Below the pieces are notes generated by a model. That model had not been told where the DNA came from. It searched no databases and saw only the letters and a list, made by a program, of their open reading frames with translations. The translations under genes and the position numbers were made by a program. Shown piece after piece: positions 23,050 through 32,748 of a stretch of 64,000 bases of DNA (positions are counted from its first letter, which is position 1; each line of letters begins with the position of its first letter). Source of the stretch: Roseovarius indicus (lineage in GTDB: Bacteria > Pseudomonadota > Alphaproteobacteria > Rhodobacterales > Rhodobacteraceae); the NCBI RefSeq assembly GCF_008728195.1, contig NZ_CP031599.1, positions 386,821-450,820 on the forward strand, written 5' to 3'.

Positions 23050-25566
23050 ATGCCGGGATCAAGAGATTTGCGTTTTTCTGTTCAGAACATGTCTTGCGCG
23101 TCCTGCGTCGGCCGGGTCGAGCGTGCGCTTTTAGCATTACCCGGGGTCGACGAGGTGAACGTGAACCTCGCCGCCGAAACGGCGCAGGCCCGGATCGACT
23201 CGGATGCCCGGATCCCCGAAGTGATCGGGGCGCTGGACAATGCCGGCTATCCCGCCCGCACTCAGACCGTGCGCCTGAACGTCTCGTCCATGTCATGCGC
23301 GTCCTGCGTCGGCCGCGTCGACAAGGCGTTGGCGGCGGTGCCGGGCGTGCTCGACGTGGACGTGAACCTCGCGTCGGAAACGGCGACGATCACCTATGCC
23401 GAGGGTGCGGTCGATCCGGCCGACCTGTTGCAAGCCGCCGAGGCGGCGGGCTACCCGGCCGAGTTGACCGAAGATGCTGCAGAGGATCGCGGCGCGCGCA
23501 AGGACGCTGAGGCCCATGCGCTCGCCCGCAGGACCGCTTTCGCGGCGGCACTGGCCCTGCCTGTCTTCCTGCTCGAGATGGGGGCGCATATCGTGCCGGG
23601 TATGCACGAGATGATAGGCCGCACGATCGGGCATCAAACCAGCTGGATGATCCAGTTCGTGCTGACGACCGTGGTGCTGTTCTGGCCTGGGCGCCATTTC
23701 TACACCAAGGGGTTCCCGTCCCTGTTCAAAGGCGCGCCTGACATGAACAGTCTTGTCGCGGTGGGCACGGGGGCAGCTTATCTCTATTCTGTTGTCGCGC
23801 TTTTCGCGACCAAGTTGCTGCCCGAGGCGGCCCGCGCCGTCTATTTCGAGGCCGCGGCGGTGATCGTCGTTCTCATCCTTCTGGGCCGCTGGATGGAGGC
23901 GCGCGCCAAGGGCCGCACCGGGGCCGCGATCCAGAAACTTCTGGGCCTGCAGGCCCGCACGGCGCGGGTTCTGGTGGAGGGCGAGGCGCAGGACGTGGCG
24001 ATCGAGCGCATCCGCGTGGGGGACATCCTCGTCGTCCGGCCGGGCGAGCGCATCGCGGTGGACGGCGAGGTGACGCAAGGCCGCGCCCATGTCGACGAGA
24101 GCATGATCACCGGCGAGCCGGTTCCGGTTGCCAAGGCCGAGGGCGACCCCGTCACCGGCGGCACGGTGAACGGCACCGGCAGCTTCCGCTTCCGCGCGAC
24201 CCGCGTGGGGGCGGATACCACACTGGCGCAGATCATCCGCATGGTCGAAGAGGCCCAGGGTGCCAAGCTGCCGATCCAGGGGCTCGTGGACAAAATCACG
24301 CTCTGGTTCGTGCCGGCGGTGATGGCCTTCGCCGCGCTGACGGTTCTGGTCTGGCTGCTGATCGGACCGGCGCCAGTGCTGTCCTACGCGCTGGTGGCAG
24401 GCGTGTCGGTGCTGATCATTGCCTGTCCCTGCGCGATGGGGCTGGCGACGCCCACCTCGATCATGGTCGGCACCGGGCGTGCGGCAGAGATGGGCGTGCT
24501 CTTCCGCAAGGGCGATGCGCTGCAGCAACTGACCGGCGTAGACGTGGTCGCGCTCGACAAGACCGGCACCGTGACCGAGGGCCGCCCCGAACTGACCGAC
24601 CTCGTGCTGGCCGATGGGTTCGAGCGCTCCGAGGTTCTGGCCCTCGTCGCGGCGGTCGAGGCGCAGTCCGAGCATCCCATCGCCGAGGCGATCGTGCGCG
24701 CGGCGCAGGCCGAGGGCGTGGCGCGTCACGAGGTCGAGGGGTTCGACTCGATCACCGGCTTCGGCGTGCGGGCCACGGTCGCCGGTCGTGAGGTGCTGGT
24801 CGGCGCGGACCGCCTGATGACCCGCGAGGGGCTGAGCATCGAGGCGTTGGCCGAGATCGAGCGCCGCCTAGCCGAGCAGGGCCGCACGGCGCTCTTCGCA
24901 GCGGTGGATGGCAAGGTCGCGGCGCTCATCGGCGTGGCCGATCCGGTGAAGCCCGCCAGTGCCGCGGCCATCGGCGCGCTGCACGGCCTCGGGCTGACGG
25001 TCGCGATGATCACCGGCGACAAGCGCGAGACGGCCGAGGCCATCGCACGCGAGACCGGCATCGACCACGTGATCGCCGGGGTCCTGCCCGATGGCAAGGT
25101 TGCTGCGCTCGACGAACTGCGCCAGCGTGGCCAGCAGGTCGCCTTCGTCGGCGACGGCATCAACGACGCCCCGGCGCTCGCCCATTCCGATGTCGGCATC
25201 GCCATCGGCACCGGGACGGACGTGGCCATCGAATCCGCCGATGTCGTGCTGATGTCGGGTGACCTGCGCGGCGTCGTCAACGCCTTCGAGGTTTCGGCCC
25301 GCACCATGCGCAACATCCGGCAGAACCTGTTCTGGGCCTTCGGCTACAACGTGGCGCTGATCCCGGTCGCGGCAGGCGTGCTCTACCCGGCCTTCGGCCT
25401 GCTGCTGTCACCGGTGCTGGCCGCCGGGGCGATGGCGCTCAGCTCGGTCTTCGTGCTGACCAACGCATTGCGCCTGCGCCGGATCCGCCCGGCCATGGAT
25501 GAAGCCAGCAGCTTGAAATCTGAAGGGGCGGGTTCTCTGTCCCCTGCCCCTGTCGCCGCTCAATAA
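23050..25566 (+). CDS. copA: Cu(I)-exporting P1B-type ATPase CopA
   Basis: An 838-aa copper pump. Two N-terminal HMA domains each have MSCASC (about residues 14 and 83). Eight membrane helices follow, with the metal-binding CPC in [12 protein letters not shown], the phosphorylation motif DKTGT, the HPIAEA P1B signature and [10 protein letters not shown]. The ATG at 23050 is chosen for its AAGGAG site six bases away; an ATG at 23035 is close to the same site. It pumps Cu(I) from cytoplasm to periplasm and is paired with copZ and cueR. Confidence 0.92.
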   Translation: MPGSRDLRFSVQNMSCASCVGRVERALLALPGVDEVNVNLAAETAQARIDSDARIPEVIGALDNAGYPARTQTVRLNVSSMSCASCVGRVDKALAAVPGVLDVDVNLASETATITYAEGAVDPADLLQAAEAAGYPAELTEDAAEDRGARKDAEAHALARRTAFAAALALPVFLLEMGAHIVPGMHEMIGRTIGHQTSWMIQFVLTTVVLFWPGRHFYTKGFPSLFKGAPDMNSLVAVGTGAAYLYSVVALFATKLLPEAARAVYFEAAAVIVVLILLGRWMEARAKGRTGAAIQKLLGLQARTARVLVEGEAQDVAIERIRVGDILVVRPGERIAVDGEVTQGRAHVDESMITGEPVPVAKAEGDPVTGGTVNGTGSFRFRATRVGADTTLAQIIRMVEEAQGAKLPIQGLVDKITLWFVPAVMAFAALTVLVWLLIGPAPVLSYALVAGVSVLIIACPCAMGLATPTSIMVGTGRAAEMGVLFRKGDALQQLTGVDVVALDKTGTVTEGRPELTDLVLADGFERSEVLALVAAVEAQSEHPIAEAIVRAAQAEGVARHEVEGFDSITGFGVRATVAGREVLVGADRLMTREGLSIEALAEIERRLAEQGRTALFAAVDGKVAALIGVADPVKPASAAAIGALHGLGLTVAMITGDKRETAEAIARETGIDHVIAGVLPDGKVAALDELRQRGQQVAFVGDGINDAPALAHSDVGIAIGTGTDVAIESADVVLMSGDLRGVVNAFEVSARTMRNIRQNLFWAFGYNVALIPVAAGVLYPAFGLLLSPVLAAGAMALSSVFVLTNALRLRRIRPAMDEASSLKSEGAGSLSPAPVAAQ

Positions 25567-25579
25567 GGAGGATCATGAA

Positions 25580-25999
25580 ATGAATATCGGAGATGTCGCC
25601 AGCCTTTCCGGGCTACCCGCCAAGACGATCCGCTATTACGAGGATATCGGTCTGGTCAAACCGCTACGCAGCGCGAATGGCTACCGCTCCTTCCGCGAAA
25701 GCGACGCGCACAAGCTGGCGTTCCTAGGCCGCGCGCGCGCGCTTGGGTTCACCATCGAGGATTGCCGCAATCTTCTTGCGCTCTACGAGGACGAAGCGCG
25801 CGCCAGCGCCGAAGTCAAGGAGATCGCCAAGCAACATCTCGAGCGGATCGACGGCAAGATCACCGAGTTGAAGGAAATGCGGGCAACGCTCGCCCATCTT
25901 GTCGAGGAATGTGCCGGAGATCATCGGCCGGACTGTCCAATCCTGGCCGATCTGGCTGCGAAACGTCGCGAGGAAGAAACGCGCCGGAAATCGGCGTAG
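25580..25999 (+). CDS. cueR: Cu(I)-responsive MerR-family regulator CueR
   Basis: A 139-aa MerR-family activator: winged-helix start MNIGDVASLSGLPAKTIRYYEDIG, dimerisation helix, and a C-terminal metal loop CAGDHRPDC with the two cysteines spaced as in CueR. It follows copA by 13 bp with an AAGGAG site. It would bind the TTGACCTTCC promoters and switch them on with Cu(I). A second copy is encoded at 42974-43402. Confidence 0.9.
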   Translation: MNIGDVASLSGLPAKTIRYYEDIGLVKPLRSANGYRSFRESDAHKLAFLGRARALGFTIEDCRNLLALYEDEARASAEVKEIAKQHLERIDGKITELKEMRATLAHLVEECAGDHRPDCPILADLAAKRREEETRRKSA

Positions 26000-26013
26000 C
26001 CGGATCCGCACCC

Positions 26014-26430
26014 TTGGCCTGGGTCATTCTCTTGGCAATCACTCTTTTCGGATTGAGTGGGCTTGTGCATGTCCGCGCGATGATGTTCGTGAAGACTCGC
26101 ACAAAGCGCGCGCCGTTCATGCAGCCCGGACGTCTTCTATTTGCCCTCTATTCCCTGTCGACCGCCCACATAGTCGAAGCCGGCCTTTACGCCCTCGGTT
26201 TCAGTGTCGGTGAATTGATGGGTATCGGCGGCTTCGAACAGGAAGACGTCGACACGTTCATGGATGTCTTCTATTTTTCCTTGGTCAACTATTCGTCCCT
26301 CGGCCTTGGCGATATCTATCCCACGGGCCATTTGCGTTTTCTGGCCGGTGTCGAGGCCCTGAACGGCTTTCTGCTGATCAGTTGCTCGGCCTCCACCATC
26401 TTTCTCGTGGTGACGAGGGACAAGAAATAG
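26014..26430 (+). CDS. K+-channel-like two-TM protein
   Basis: About 138 aa. A first hydrophobic helix (VILLAITLFGLSGLVHV) is followed by a loop and a pore-like region with GLGDIYP, similar to the TVGYGD-type potassium filter (here GLGDI), then a last helix (EALNGFLLISCSASTIFLVV). This fits small ion-channel (Ion_trans_2) proteins. No clear ATG exists near the first helix; TTG at 26014 is the best available start, so the exact N-terminus is uncertain. It follows cueR closely and may be cotranscribed. Confidence 0.6.
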   Translation: MAWVILLAITLFGLSGLVHVRAMMFVKTRTKRAPFMQPGRLLFALYSLSTAHIVEAGLYALGFSVGELMGIGGFEQEDVDTFMDVFYFSLVNYSSLGLGDIYPTGHLRFLAGVEALNGFLLISCSASTIFLVVTRDKK

Positions 26431-26473
26431 AAACATCAAACAATCCTATACTTAGCTAAACGTGGTGGAACAC

Positions 26474-26491
26474 TCCAGCGCTGGAAGGTTG
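26474..26491 (+). promoter_or_regulatory. CueR-like palindrome upstream of the DUF305 gene
   Basis: TCCAGCGCTGGAAGGTTG; its first 12 bases form a perfect palindrome (TCCAGCGCTGGA). The same 18 bases occur at 43837-43854. It resembles the inverted repeats of the CueR-type promoters but lacks a clear -35/-10 pair, so its use is uncertain. Confidence 0.4.
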
Positions 26492-26536
26492 TTAGTGCGT
26501 TATATGCATCGCCAGCCAGAGCAAAAGGAGTATGAA

Positions 26537-27406
26537 ATGTCATATTGGAGATTTGCAGCTATGATCGCGACTTCCACGGTCGTGATGTTCGGGCTTATGT
26601 ATCTGAATACTTACCTCATTTCCCACTTTTTCTGGTCAGAAACCCGGGCTTACATGGCGCTGCTGATGGGTGCGACGATGGCCATCATCATGCTGGGTTT
26701 CATGCTGTCGATGTATTCCAGCAAGGCGATCAACGCCGCGATTTTCGCTGGCGCTGCCATCGCCTTCGCCGGGTCGCTCTGGCTCGTGCGCAGCCAGGCG
26801 ACGGTTGGCGATACCAGTTTCATGCGCGCGATGATCCCGCACCATTCGATCGCGATCATGACGTCGAGCAGGGCCAACATATCCGACCCCCGTGTACGTA
26901 AGCTGGCGGACGAGATCATCTATGCGCAGGACAAGGAAATTGCCGAAATGCGCTATCTCGTCAATGAGATCGAGGCATCGGGTGACACGTCCGAGCCCGA
27001 GACGCCCGCGAGCCCCCGCATCGTGAGCCTCGACGAGGCTCTCTCGACCGCGAACATCGCCGTGCTCGATGCCGGGTTCCTGACCGAGCAAGAGATCGCT
27101 CAGCTTCTGCCCAACGGCGCGGCCTGCACTTTCAACTACACCACTGGCAGCCCGGCTTCGCTAGCACTGGGCGAAGTGGATGGCGAGCCCGTCGGGCTGC
27201 TCAAGCTGAGTGGTGACCTTGTCCGCGTCGATCAGGAGGCATCCGGCGAACTGGGTACCGAAGGTCTGTCGATCAGTCTTGGCGCCGCCGAGGAGGGTAA
27301 CACACTTGAGACCGTCGGGGTCGATCCAGCGGAGGCGACCATGACGCTAGAGCTCAATCCCGGCCTTTCCGCCGGTTACCGCGGCTACTACAGTTGCGGG
27401 GTCTGA
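26537..27406 (+). CDS. DUF305-containing membrane protein
   Basis: A 289-aa protein: three hydrophobic segments in the first 100 residues, then the DUF305 core with the paired His of MIPHHSIAIMTSSRA and the AQDKEIAEMRYL helix. A further domain of about 110 residues follows, with a single CTFNY and a closing GYRGYYSCGV. DUF305 proteins are common beside copper genes and are thought to bind metal through the His/Met helices. An AAAGGAG site supports ATG 26537. The C-terminal domain is not recognised. Confidence 0.75.
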   Translation: MSYWRFAAMIATSTVVMFGLMYLNTYLISHFFWSETRAYMALLMGATMAIIMLGFMLSMYSSKAINAAIFAGAAIAFAGSLWLVRSQATVGDTSFMRAMIPHHSIAIMTSSRANISDPRVRKLADEIIYAQDKEIAEMRYLVNEIEASGDTSEPETPASPRIVSLDEALSTANIAVLDAGFLTEQEIAQLLPNGAACTFNYTTGSPASLALGEVDGEPVGLLKLSGDLVRVDQEASGELGTEGLSISLGAAEEGNTLETVGVDPAEATMTLELNPGLSAGYRGYYSCGV

Positions 27407-27407
27407 C

Positions 27408-28172
27408 ATGGATCAACAGGCAAGCAGAAACATTGCCAGGCTCTATCGCATGGTCATGCCGAGCCACCTTTGCCCCTATGGCCTGAAGTCAAAAGACTTG
27501 CTGGAAAGGAAAGGCTACGAGGTCGAGGATCACTCCCTAACCACCCGCGAGGAAACCGACGCCTTCCTAGATAAGCACGGCGTCAAAACCACGCCCCAGA
27601 CTTGGATTGGGGGCGAGCGCGTCGGAGGGTACGAAGACTTGCGAGAGCATTTTGGTAAGGAGGTGCAGGACGCGGACAAAACCAGCTACCAGCCCGTGAT
27701 TGCGATCTTCGCAGTCGCATTCTTCATGGCCCTTGGCTTGAGTTGGGCAACGTTCGGCTCGATACTGACAATGCGCGCGACGGAGTGGTTTATCGCAATC
27801 TCGATGTGTTTTCTGGCAGTCCAGAAACTGCAGGATGTCGAAAGCTTCTCAACGATGTTCCTGAATTACGACCTTCTGGCCCGCCGTTGGGTTCGCTATG
27901 GATATCTCTATCCCTTCGGCGAAGCTTTCGCGGGCATCTTGATGATCGCGGGGGCTCTGACTTGGCTTTCCGCGCCGGTCGCATTGTTCATCGGGACTGT
28001 GGGCGCGGCTAGCGTCTTCAAGGCGGTCTATGTCGACAAACGCGAGTTGAAATGCGCCTGTGTCGGTGGCGACAGCAACGTGCCGCTTGGCTTTATCTCG
28101 CTGACCGAGAACCTCATGATGATGTTCATGGGCATCTGGATGCCGATAAAGATTTTTGCGCTCGGGTGGTAA
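27408..28172 (+). CDS. Glutaredoxin-MauE/DoxX fusion membrane protein
   Basis: A 254-aa fusion. Residues 1-90 are glutaredoxin-like (YRMVMPSHLCPYGLKSKDLL with a single active-site Cys, KTTPQTWIGGERVGGYEDL with the cis-Pro). Residues 100-254 hold four transmembrane helices of the MauE/DoxX type, with a CACVGGDSNVP loop containing another Cys pair. The glutaredoxin site is CPYG, lacking the second Cys. It may pass electrons between the cytoplasmic thiol domain and the membrane part. It starts one base after the DUF305 gene stop, so the two are an operon. Confidence 0.8.
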   Translation: MDQQASRNIARLYRMVMPSHLCPYGLKSKDLLERKGYEVEDHSLTTREETDAFLDKHGVKTTPQTWIGGERVGGYEDLREHFGKEVQDADKTSYQPVIAIFAVAFFMALGLSWATFGSILTMRATEWFIAISMCFLAVQKLQDVESFSTMFLNYDLLARRWVRYGYLYPFGEAFAGILMIAGALTWLSAPVALFIGTVGAASVFKAVYVDKRELKCACVGGDSNVPLGFISLTENLMMMFMGIWMPIKIFALGW

Positions 28173-28176
28173 CGGC

Positions 28177-28203
28177 TTCCGGGCGGCGGCACGCCACCCG
28201 GAA
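28177..28203 (+). terminator. Intrinsic terminator between convergent genes
   Basis: TTCCGGG...CCCGGAA stem with an inner GGC/GCC extension, followed by ATTTT on the plus strand. It sits five bases after the glutaredoxin-MauE gene and before the convergent cupredoxin gene. Confidence 0.65.
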
Positions 28204-28214
28204 ATTTTGATGCT

Positions 28215-28931
28215 CTATTTCATCTGCGTGACAGTCAGTTTACCCTTGACCCGGTCAGCGACGAATTCGATGTCCTGACCTTCCGCCATCTTGGCCACCA
28301 TCGCCTCATCGGCGCGGAACACCATGGTCATTGCGGGCATATCAAGGTTGACGAGAGGGCCGTGGATAATTGTGACCTTGCCGGCTTTGGCGTCGATTTT
28401 CTTAATGGTCCCGCTCGTGTATTCCACGTCAGCCTGAGCCATCTGGTCACCGACTGCGACCTCACGGTGCATGCCGGATTCGTAGTGGCCCGGGATCAGG
28501 CACGCCGCTTCGAACGTACCAGAATTCGCGAAAGTCCAGACAACCTCACCCGACGCGCCCGCATCGAGACGGATACGGTTCGGATCGTCGTGTTCCATGT
28601 CCATCTTGGCCATTTCGATCTTGTGCTCGGCATTGCGCTCGACCGTGTCGAGGACAAACTCATGCTCCAACTCACCCTTGTTGGTGATGTTGAAGCGAAT
28701 GGTTTCGCCCTCCTTGATATCCATCGGCTCGCTCTCGATCAGCATCTGGCCCTCATCGTTTTCGAGCAAAGTGACGTCGATTGTGCGGTCCACCTTGGCG
28801 GCGTCACCCGGCATGCCGACCATCATTGCGGCTGGCTTGGTCTCCCCATGTCCGCCGTCATGTGTACCTGTAGCATAGACCGGTGCGGAAAGCGCGATTG
28901 CGAAGCTTGTCGTCAGAAGAAGATTTCTCAT
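28215..28931 (-). CDS. Cupredoxin-CusF periplasmic copper protein
   Basis: A 238-aa secreted protein: signal peptide (ending VYATG), a cupredoxin domain with the type-1-like site CLIPGHYESGM (Cys-x4-His-x4-Met), and a C-terminal CusF-like domain with LDMPAMTMVFR, the Met pair that binds Cu(I). The MVGMPGD and MDMEHDD stretches add further Met/His. It would bind copper in the periplasm and hand it to an oxidase or efflux system. It is last in a minus-strand operon with a multicopper oxidase and a TolC-type protein. Confidence 0.85.
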   Translation of the reverse strand: MRNLLLTTSFAIALSAPVYATGTHDGGHGETKPAAMMVGMPGDAAKVDRTIDVTLLENDEGQMLIESEPMDIKEGETIRFNITNKGELEHEFVLDTVERNAEHKIEMAKMDMEHDDPNRIRLDAGASGEVVWTFANSGTFEAACLIPGHYESGMHREVAVGDQMAQADVEYTSGTIKKIDAKAGKVTIIHGPLVNLDMPAMTMVFRADEAMVAKMAEGQDIEFVADRVKGKLTVTQMK

Positions 28932-28977
28932 TTCGTTTTCCTGTAGGTTGGTTTGGTTGGAGATGACGAAGGGCTGC

Positions 28978-30336
28978 TCAGCCCTTCGAGGTTGGTTTCG
29001 GTGTGAGAATGGTCTTGGGGCTGTTGTTGGAGGCGAATTCAGGCAACTCGCCGGTCCATTCATAGGCCATCTCGCCCGGGGGGTTCTCGTACCAGCCGGG
29101 ATCGGAGTAATCGTCCGCGTCGATGCCGTCCCGCACCTTTACGACCGAAAACATGCCGCCCATCTCGATGGGTCCATACGGCCCCCAACCCGTCATCATC
29201 GGGATGGTATTGTCAGGTAGCGGCATTTCCATTTTTGCCATGTCCCCCATGCCGTTCGTTCCCATCGGCATGTACTCCGGCTGAAACTGACGGATTTTCT
29301 GGGTCAGTGGTTTCTTGTTCACACCGATGAAGGTCGGCACATCGTGGCCCATTGCGTTCATGGTATGATGAGACTTGTGACAATGGATCGCCCAGTCGCC
29401 CAGATGATCGGCTGTGAACTCGTATGCGCGCATGGCGCCAACGGGTATGTCGATGCTGACCTCCGGCCATTGGGCTTCGGGCGGCACCCAGCCACCATCT
29501 GTGCAGGTGACCTTGAAGTCATAGCCGTGCATGTGAATAGGGTGATTGGTCATCGTCAAGTTGCCGACGCGCACCCGCACCCGGTCCCCTTTGTTGACAA
29601 CCAGCGGGTCAATGTCGGGGAAGATGCGGCTGTTCCAGGTCCATAGATTGAAATCTGTCATCGTCATGATCCGTGGCACATAGGTGCCCGGATCTATGTC
29701 AAAGGCGTTGAGCATGATCAGGAAATCACGGTCAACCGGCATGAACGAAGGATCCTTTGGATGAACAACAAACATCCCCATCATGCCCATGGCCATCTGG
29801 ACCATTTCATCGCCGTGAGGATGGTACATGAAGGTGCCGGACTTCACCAAGTCGAACTCGTAGATGAAGGTCTTTCCTGGTGGGATACCGGGGTGACTCA
29901 GACCGCTCACGCCGTCCATGCCGGAAGGCAGGATCATACCGTGCCAGTGGATCGTCGTCGCTTCCGGCAGCTTGTTGGTCACGTAAATGCGTACTCGGTC
30001 GCCTTCGACCGCCTCGATGGTCGGACCGGTGGATTGGCCGTTGTAACCCCACAGATGCGCGACCATGCCATCGGCCAATTCACGCTCGACAGGCTCGGCA
30101 ACGAGATGGAACTCCTTGACCCCGCCATTCATGCGGTGCGGGAGCGTCCAGCCGTTGAGCGTCACGACGGGATTGTATTCCGGTCCGGACGAGGGCCGCG
30201 GAGTGATCGCTGTCTTGGCACTATCCATCTGGGCCGCTTCTGGCAGACCCATGTTGGTGGTCTTGCCCCAAGCTTGAGAGGAGACGAGCGCCGCTCCTGC
30301 GGCGCCGGCCCCGAGTAACTGACGTCGATTGATCAT
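28978..30336 (-). CDS. Multicopper oxidase, second type
   Basis: A 452-aa exported multicopper oxidase. It has an N-terminal signal (NRRQLLGAGAAGAAL) and copper boxes HWHGMI, MYHPHGDEM, HPIHMHGYDF and HCHKSHHTMNAMGH. The last box deviates from the usual HCH-x3-H-x4-M by the extra His (KSHHTMNAM). Met-rich stretches (MAMGMMGMF, MPMGTNGMGDMAKMEM) suggest Cu(I) binding. It is less similar to the two CueO-like enzymes in the window and probably has a separate role in the same operon as the TolC and cupredoxin proteins. Confidence 0.88.
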   Translation of the reverse strand: MINRRQLLGAGAAGAALVSSQAWGKTTNMGLPEAAQMDSAKTAITPRPSSGPEYNPVVTLNGWTLPHRMNGGVKEFHLVAEPVERELADGMVAHLWGYNGQSTGPTIEAVEGDRVRIYVTNKLPEATTIHWHGMILPSGMDGVSGLSHPGIPPGKTFIYEFDLVKSGTFMYHPHGDEMVQMAMGMMGMFVVHPKDPSFMPVDRDFLIMLNAFDIDPGTYVPRIMTMTDFNLWTWNSRIFPDIDPLVVNKGDRVRVRVGNLTMTNHPIHMHGYDFKVTCTDGGWVPPEAQWPEVSIDIPVGAMRAYEFTADHLGDWAIHCHKSHHTMNAMGHDVPTFIGVNKKPLTQKIRQFQPEYMPMGTNGMGDMAKMEMPLPDNTIPMMTGWGPYGPIEMGGMFSVVKVRDGIDADDYSDPGWYENPPGEMAYEWTGELPEFASNNSPKTILTPKPTSKG

Positions 30337-30348
30337 GTCATATTCCTT

Positions 30349-31809
30349 TCAGTGTCCTGCGCCGCCACCGGCGGCAAGTGATACGCCCTCTCCATCGCCC
30401 ATTCCGCCTGCGCCACCGCCATAGATGGCGGTTGTCAGGTTCGCCTGAGCCAGGTAGAAGTCGCGCTTTGCATTGGCAGCTTCCAGCGACGCGCCAAGTT
30501 TTTCGCGCACATCCGTGAGCAATTCGAAAGTGTTGGTAATCATGCCGTTATAGGACAGCAGACCCTCTTCCTCGACGGTCTTGCGCAGCGGTACCAGCAC
30601 GTCGCGATAGTGACGCGCAATCTTGTAGGATGCGTGATAGGCGGTCTCTGCAGCACGTGCCTCAGACCGTACGTTGACCGCACGTTCGGCCAAGACATTT
30701 GCCGCCTGAAGATACATCAGTTCGGCCTTGCGCATCCTCGCTTTACCGGTGTCATAGATCGGTATTGCGAACTCGAGCTCAATCTGCGGGGTTGTCTCAG
30801 TTTCAAGGTTTCCATCTTCTCTCTCCCGTTCAGCTTCGAAGCCTCCGATGAGCTCGAGATCGGTCACAAGCCGCGTTTGATCGGTCAGCCCGAATGCCGC
30901 CGCCTGCGCTTCAAGCCCCAGTTTAGCGACCCGCAAGTCGAACCGGTTTCGAAGGGCTTTGCCCTCCAGGTTCGTGATCGGTCCAACCGACCGTGGCAGG
31001 GTCGGCAGGACATCGGGCACGTAATAATTCACTTCGGTGCCCCACAGCCCCATCAGCCGGGTCAACTCTTCCTTGGCTACGGCTGCGTTGAGGCGCGCCT
31101 GTGCCAGCTGACCAGCCAGTTCGGCATTGAACGCTTGTTCCCGCGCCTGCCCGGCCTTGTTCAGCGCGCCGGTCTCGCCCAGCCGGGCCGCAAGTTCTGA
31201 CCCGGCATCGGATGTGGCTTTGGCACGTTTAAGATACGTAACGGTCTCAAACGCGGCCACGGCGTTGATCCACGCTGTTCGGGTTTGGTTGGCAAGCGAA
31301 AGAGTATCGTTAACAGCGTTCATCTGTGCTGCACGGAAGTTGACGTCGGCAAGCGCAACACGTTGCTGGCGCGTTTGTGCATCGAGGATATTCGCACGAA
31401 ACAACCCCTCGATTGCCCGGTAGGCACCCAACTCCGCAGCGCCTATACCCAGCACCCCGATCGACACGATCGGGTTTTCAGGCGTAGCTTCTTGCCACGC
31501 GTCTGCCGCAGAAAGCCCGACATTAGCGTAAGAGGCTTGCAACCCCTTGTTGTTCAAGAGCGCGACTTGGACGGCGGTGTCTGCAGAAATCGTCCGTTGG
31601 TGGACCATTGCGTGAACTTGCTTTTTCAGCTCCGCGTTCTCGGCTTGGGTCTGAGCAAAGGCTGTTCTCTTGCCGATCGTTGCCGCGGTCTGGTTTGATA
31701 CGTTCGCAAACCCGGCCTTCTGATCTCTGTAGGACTCTGGAACAGCCGTGGCGCAGGCCGCCAGCGTCAGCGGGAGGCCGAGCGCGAGTGAAAGTTTCGA
31801 CATAACCAT
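30349..31809 (-). CDS. TolC-family outer-membrane lipoprotein
   Basis: A 486-aa protein with a lipoprotein signal (LPLTLAACATA) and the long alternating helical/Ala-rich structure of TolC-family outer-membrane factors, in two repeats (e.g. NKGLQASYANVGLSAADAWQEA and RFDLRVAKLGLEAQAAAFGL). The C-terminus is Gly-rich. It could form an exit duct for metal efflux, though no RND pump is in this window. The ATG at 31809 overlaps the stop of the upstream lipoprotein gene (TGATG) and has a GAGG site, showing coupling. Confidence 0.8.
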   Translation of the reverse strand: MVMSKLSLALGLPLTLAACATAVPESYRDQKAGFANVSNQTAATIGKRTAFAQTQAENAELKKQVHAMVHQRTISADTAVQVALLNNKGLQASYANVGLSAADAWQEATPENPIVSIGVLGIGAAELGAYRAIEGLFRANILDAQTRQQRVALADVNFRAAQMNAVNDTLSLANQTRTAWINAVAAFETVTYLKRAKATSDAGSELAARLGETGALNKAGQAREQAFNAELAGQLAQARLNAAVAKEELTRLMGLWGTEVNYYVPDVLPTLPRSVGPITNLEGKALRNRFDLRVAKLGLEAQAAAFGLTDQTRLVTDLELIGGFEAEREREDGNLETETTPQIELEFAIPIYDTGKARMRKAELMYLQAANVLAERAVNVRSEARAAETAYHASYKIARHYRDVLVPLRKTVEEEGLLSYNGMITNTFELLTDVREKLGASLEAANAKRDFYLAQANLTTAIYGGGAGGMGDGEGVSLAAGGGAGH

Positions 31810-32030
31810 CAGTTTGCCTCCGATTGCTCTTCGTTGACCTTGCGCCAGTCGCGGGGCCCTGTCGGGCCGCGATAGGTGTAGCCAGCCAAGGGGTTTTGAT
31901 AGCTGATCGGCGACGAAACTGTCGCGTTGACAACGGCCTTTTGAGCCGCAACGGACGGCAACGGAGTGGGTTCATAGGCGCATGCGCCAAGCCCGAGGGC
32001 CGAAGCCCCCATGAGTAGATAAATTTTCAT
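31809..32030 (-). CDS. Small lipoprotein, 73 aa
   Basis: A 73-aa lipoprotein: signal MKIYLLMGASALGLGACAYE with the lipobox Gly-Ala-Cys, then a Pro-rich and aromatic mature part (NPLAGYTYRGPTGPRDW). It is the first gene of the TolC-multicopper oxidase-cupredoxin operon and coupled to the TolC gene. The function is not known; small lipoproteins of this form are often found with TolC-type copper proteins. Confidence 0.7.
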   Translation of the reverse strand: MKIYLLMGASALGLGACAYEPTPLPSVAAQKAVVNATVSSPISYQNPLAGYTYRGPTGPRDWRKVNEEQSEAN

Positions 32031-32061
32031 GAACGTAACCTGATTGATGAACGTTGTCTCA

Positions 32062-32098
32062 CGCACTTCGTGCGCAAGGTTCACACCCTATATGGGTG
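32062..32098 (-). promoter_or_regulatory. Two palindromes upstream of the TolC/oxidase operon
   Basis: CGCAC-TTC-GTGCG (32062-32074) and CACCC-TATAT-GGGTG (32084-32098) lie in the 73 bp between the lipoprotein start and the next gene. The second has a TATA-like core and could overlap the -10 region. Neither resembles the CueR boxes, so a different regulator is likely for this operon. Confidence 0.4.
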
Positions 32099-32103
32099 CC
32101 GGT

Positions 32104-32526
32104 TCAGATCAGGAATCGAGGAGGCCGTAGAAATTCGGACGTTTCGACAGAATGTGTGAAGCCGTCCAAAATGACATATACCTTTGCACCAACCCGCTCT
32201 GGGCAAACTTTGGAATCTTCCAGTAAAACGACAGAAATGCAGATACCGTTGCAACACTCATCGAATTGTTGCTTTCTGTCACCCTTATCGGACATTGCGG
32301 TGCTGATGTCGCTCACAATCTTACGCACGATATGTGCGTCGTGCGCATCGTACCCCTCATCATGCGACGCGGCAGTATCAGAAGGACTGACCGACTTGGC
32401 TTGATGCGTATCATGCATGCCAGACGCCGCGTGAGCAGCAGAAGGTGGCGAAAACACCAGAGATAACGCAAACGCAATGCACGTAAGCGCTTTAAGCCAG
32501 CATGATATAACAACTTGAACATTCAC
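32104..32526 (-). CDS. Small secreted protein ending PPRFLI, 140 aa
   Basis: A 140-aa protein with a signal peptide (ALTCIAFALSLVFSPPSAAHA), a Ser/His/Asp-rich linker, and a later domain with FDECCNGICISVVLL. The last residues are RPPRFLI. A different secreted protein at 42616-42954 ends QPPRFLL and also has several Cys, so the two may belong to one loose family. The Cys cluster suggests metal or disulfide chemistry in the periplasm. No known family is recognised. Confidence 0.6.
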   Translation of the reverse strand: MNVQVVISCWLKALTCIAFALSLVFSPPSAAHAASGMHDTHQAKSVSPSDTAASHDEGYDAHDAHIVRKIVSDISTAMSDKGDRKQQFDECCNGICISVVLLEDSKVCPERVGAKVYVILDGFTHSVETSEFLRPPRFLI

Positions 32527-32748
32527 CGTCCGACTATCGGATACCGAAGCAACTCTGTCAATCCTCCCTGCACCGGAAGGAGTGAGGTGTTACTGGCAAC
32601 TTGCCCCATGGTGCCGTTCTGTGTCGGCGATGTGATTCTTTAAGTTACTAGAGGTTTAAGAGAAAAATTGATGCCACACGGCCTTGTTTGTTCGCAACTT
32701 AGATAACGATAACCATTGGCGCGGCGAACCTGCCAAACTAGTCGCCGA

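Noticed and set aside
23293-24729. A 478-aa minus-strand frame inside copA
   Set aside because: A His/Arg/Gly-rich shadow of a high-GC gene; copA is certain from its motifs.
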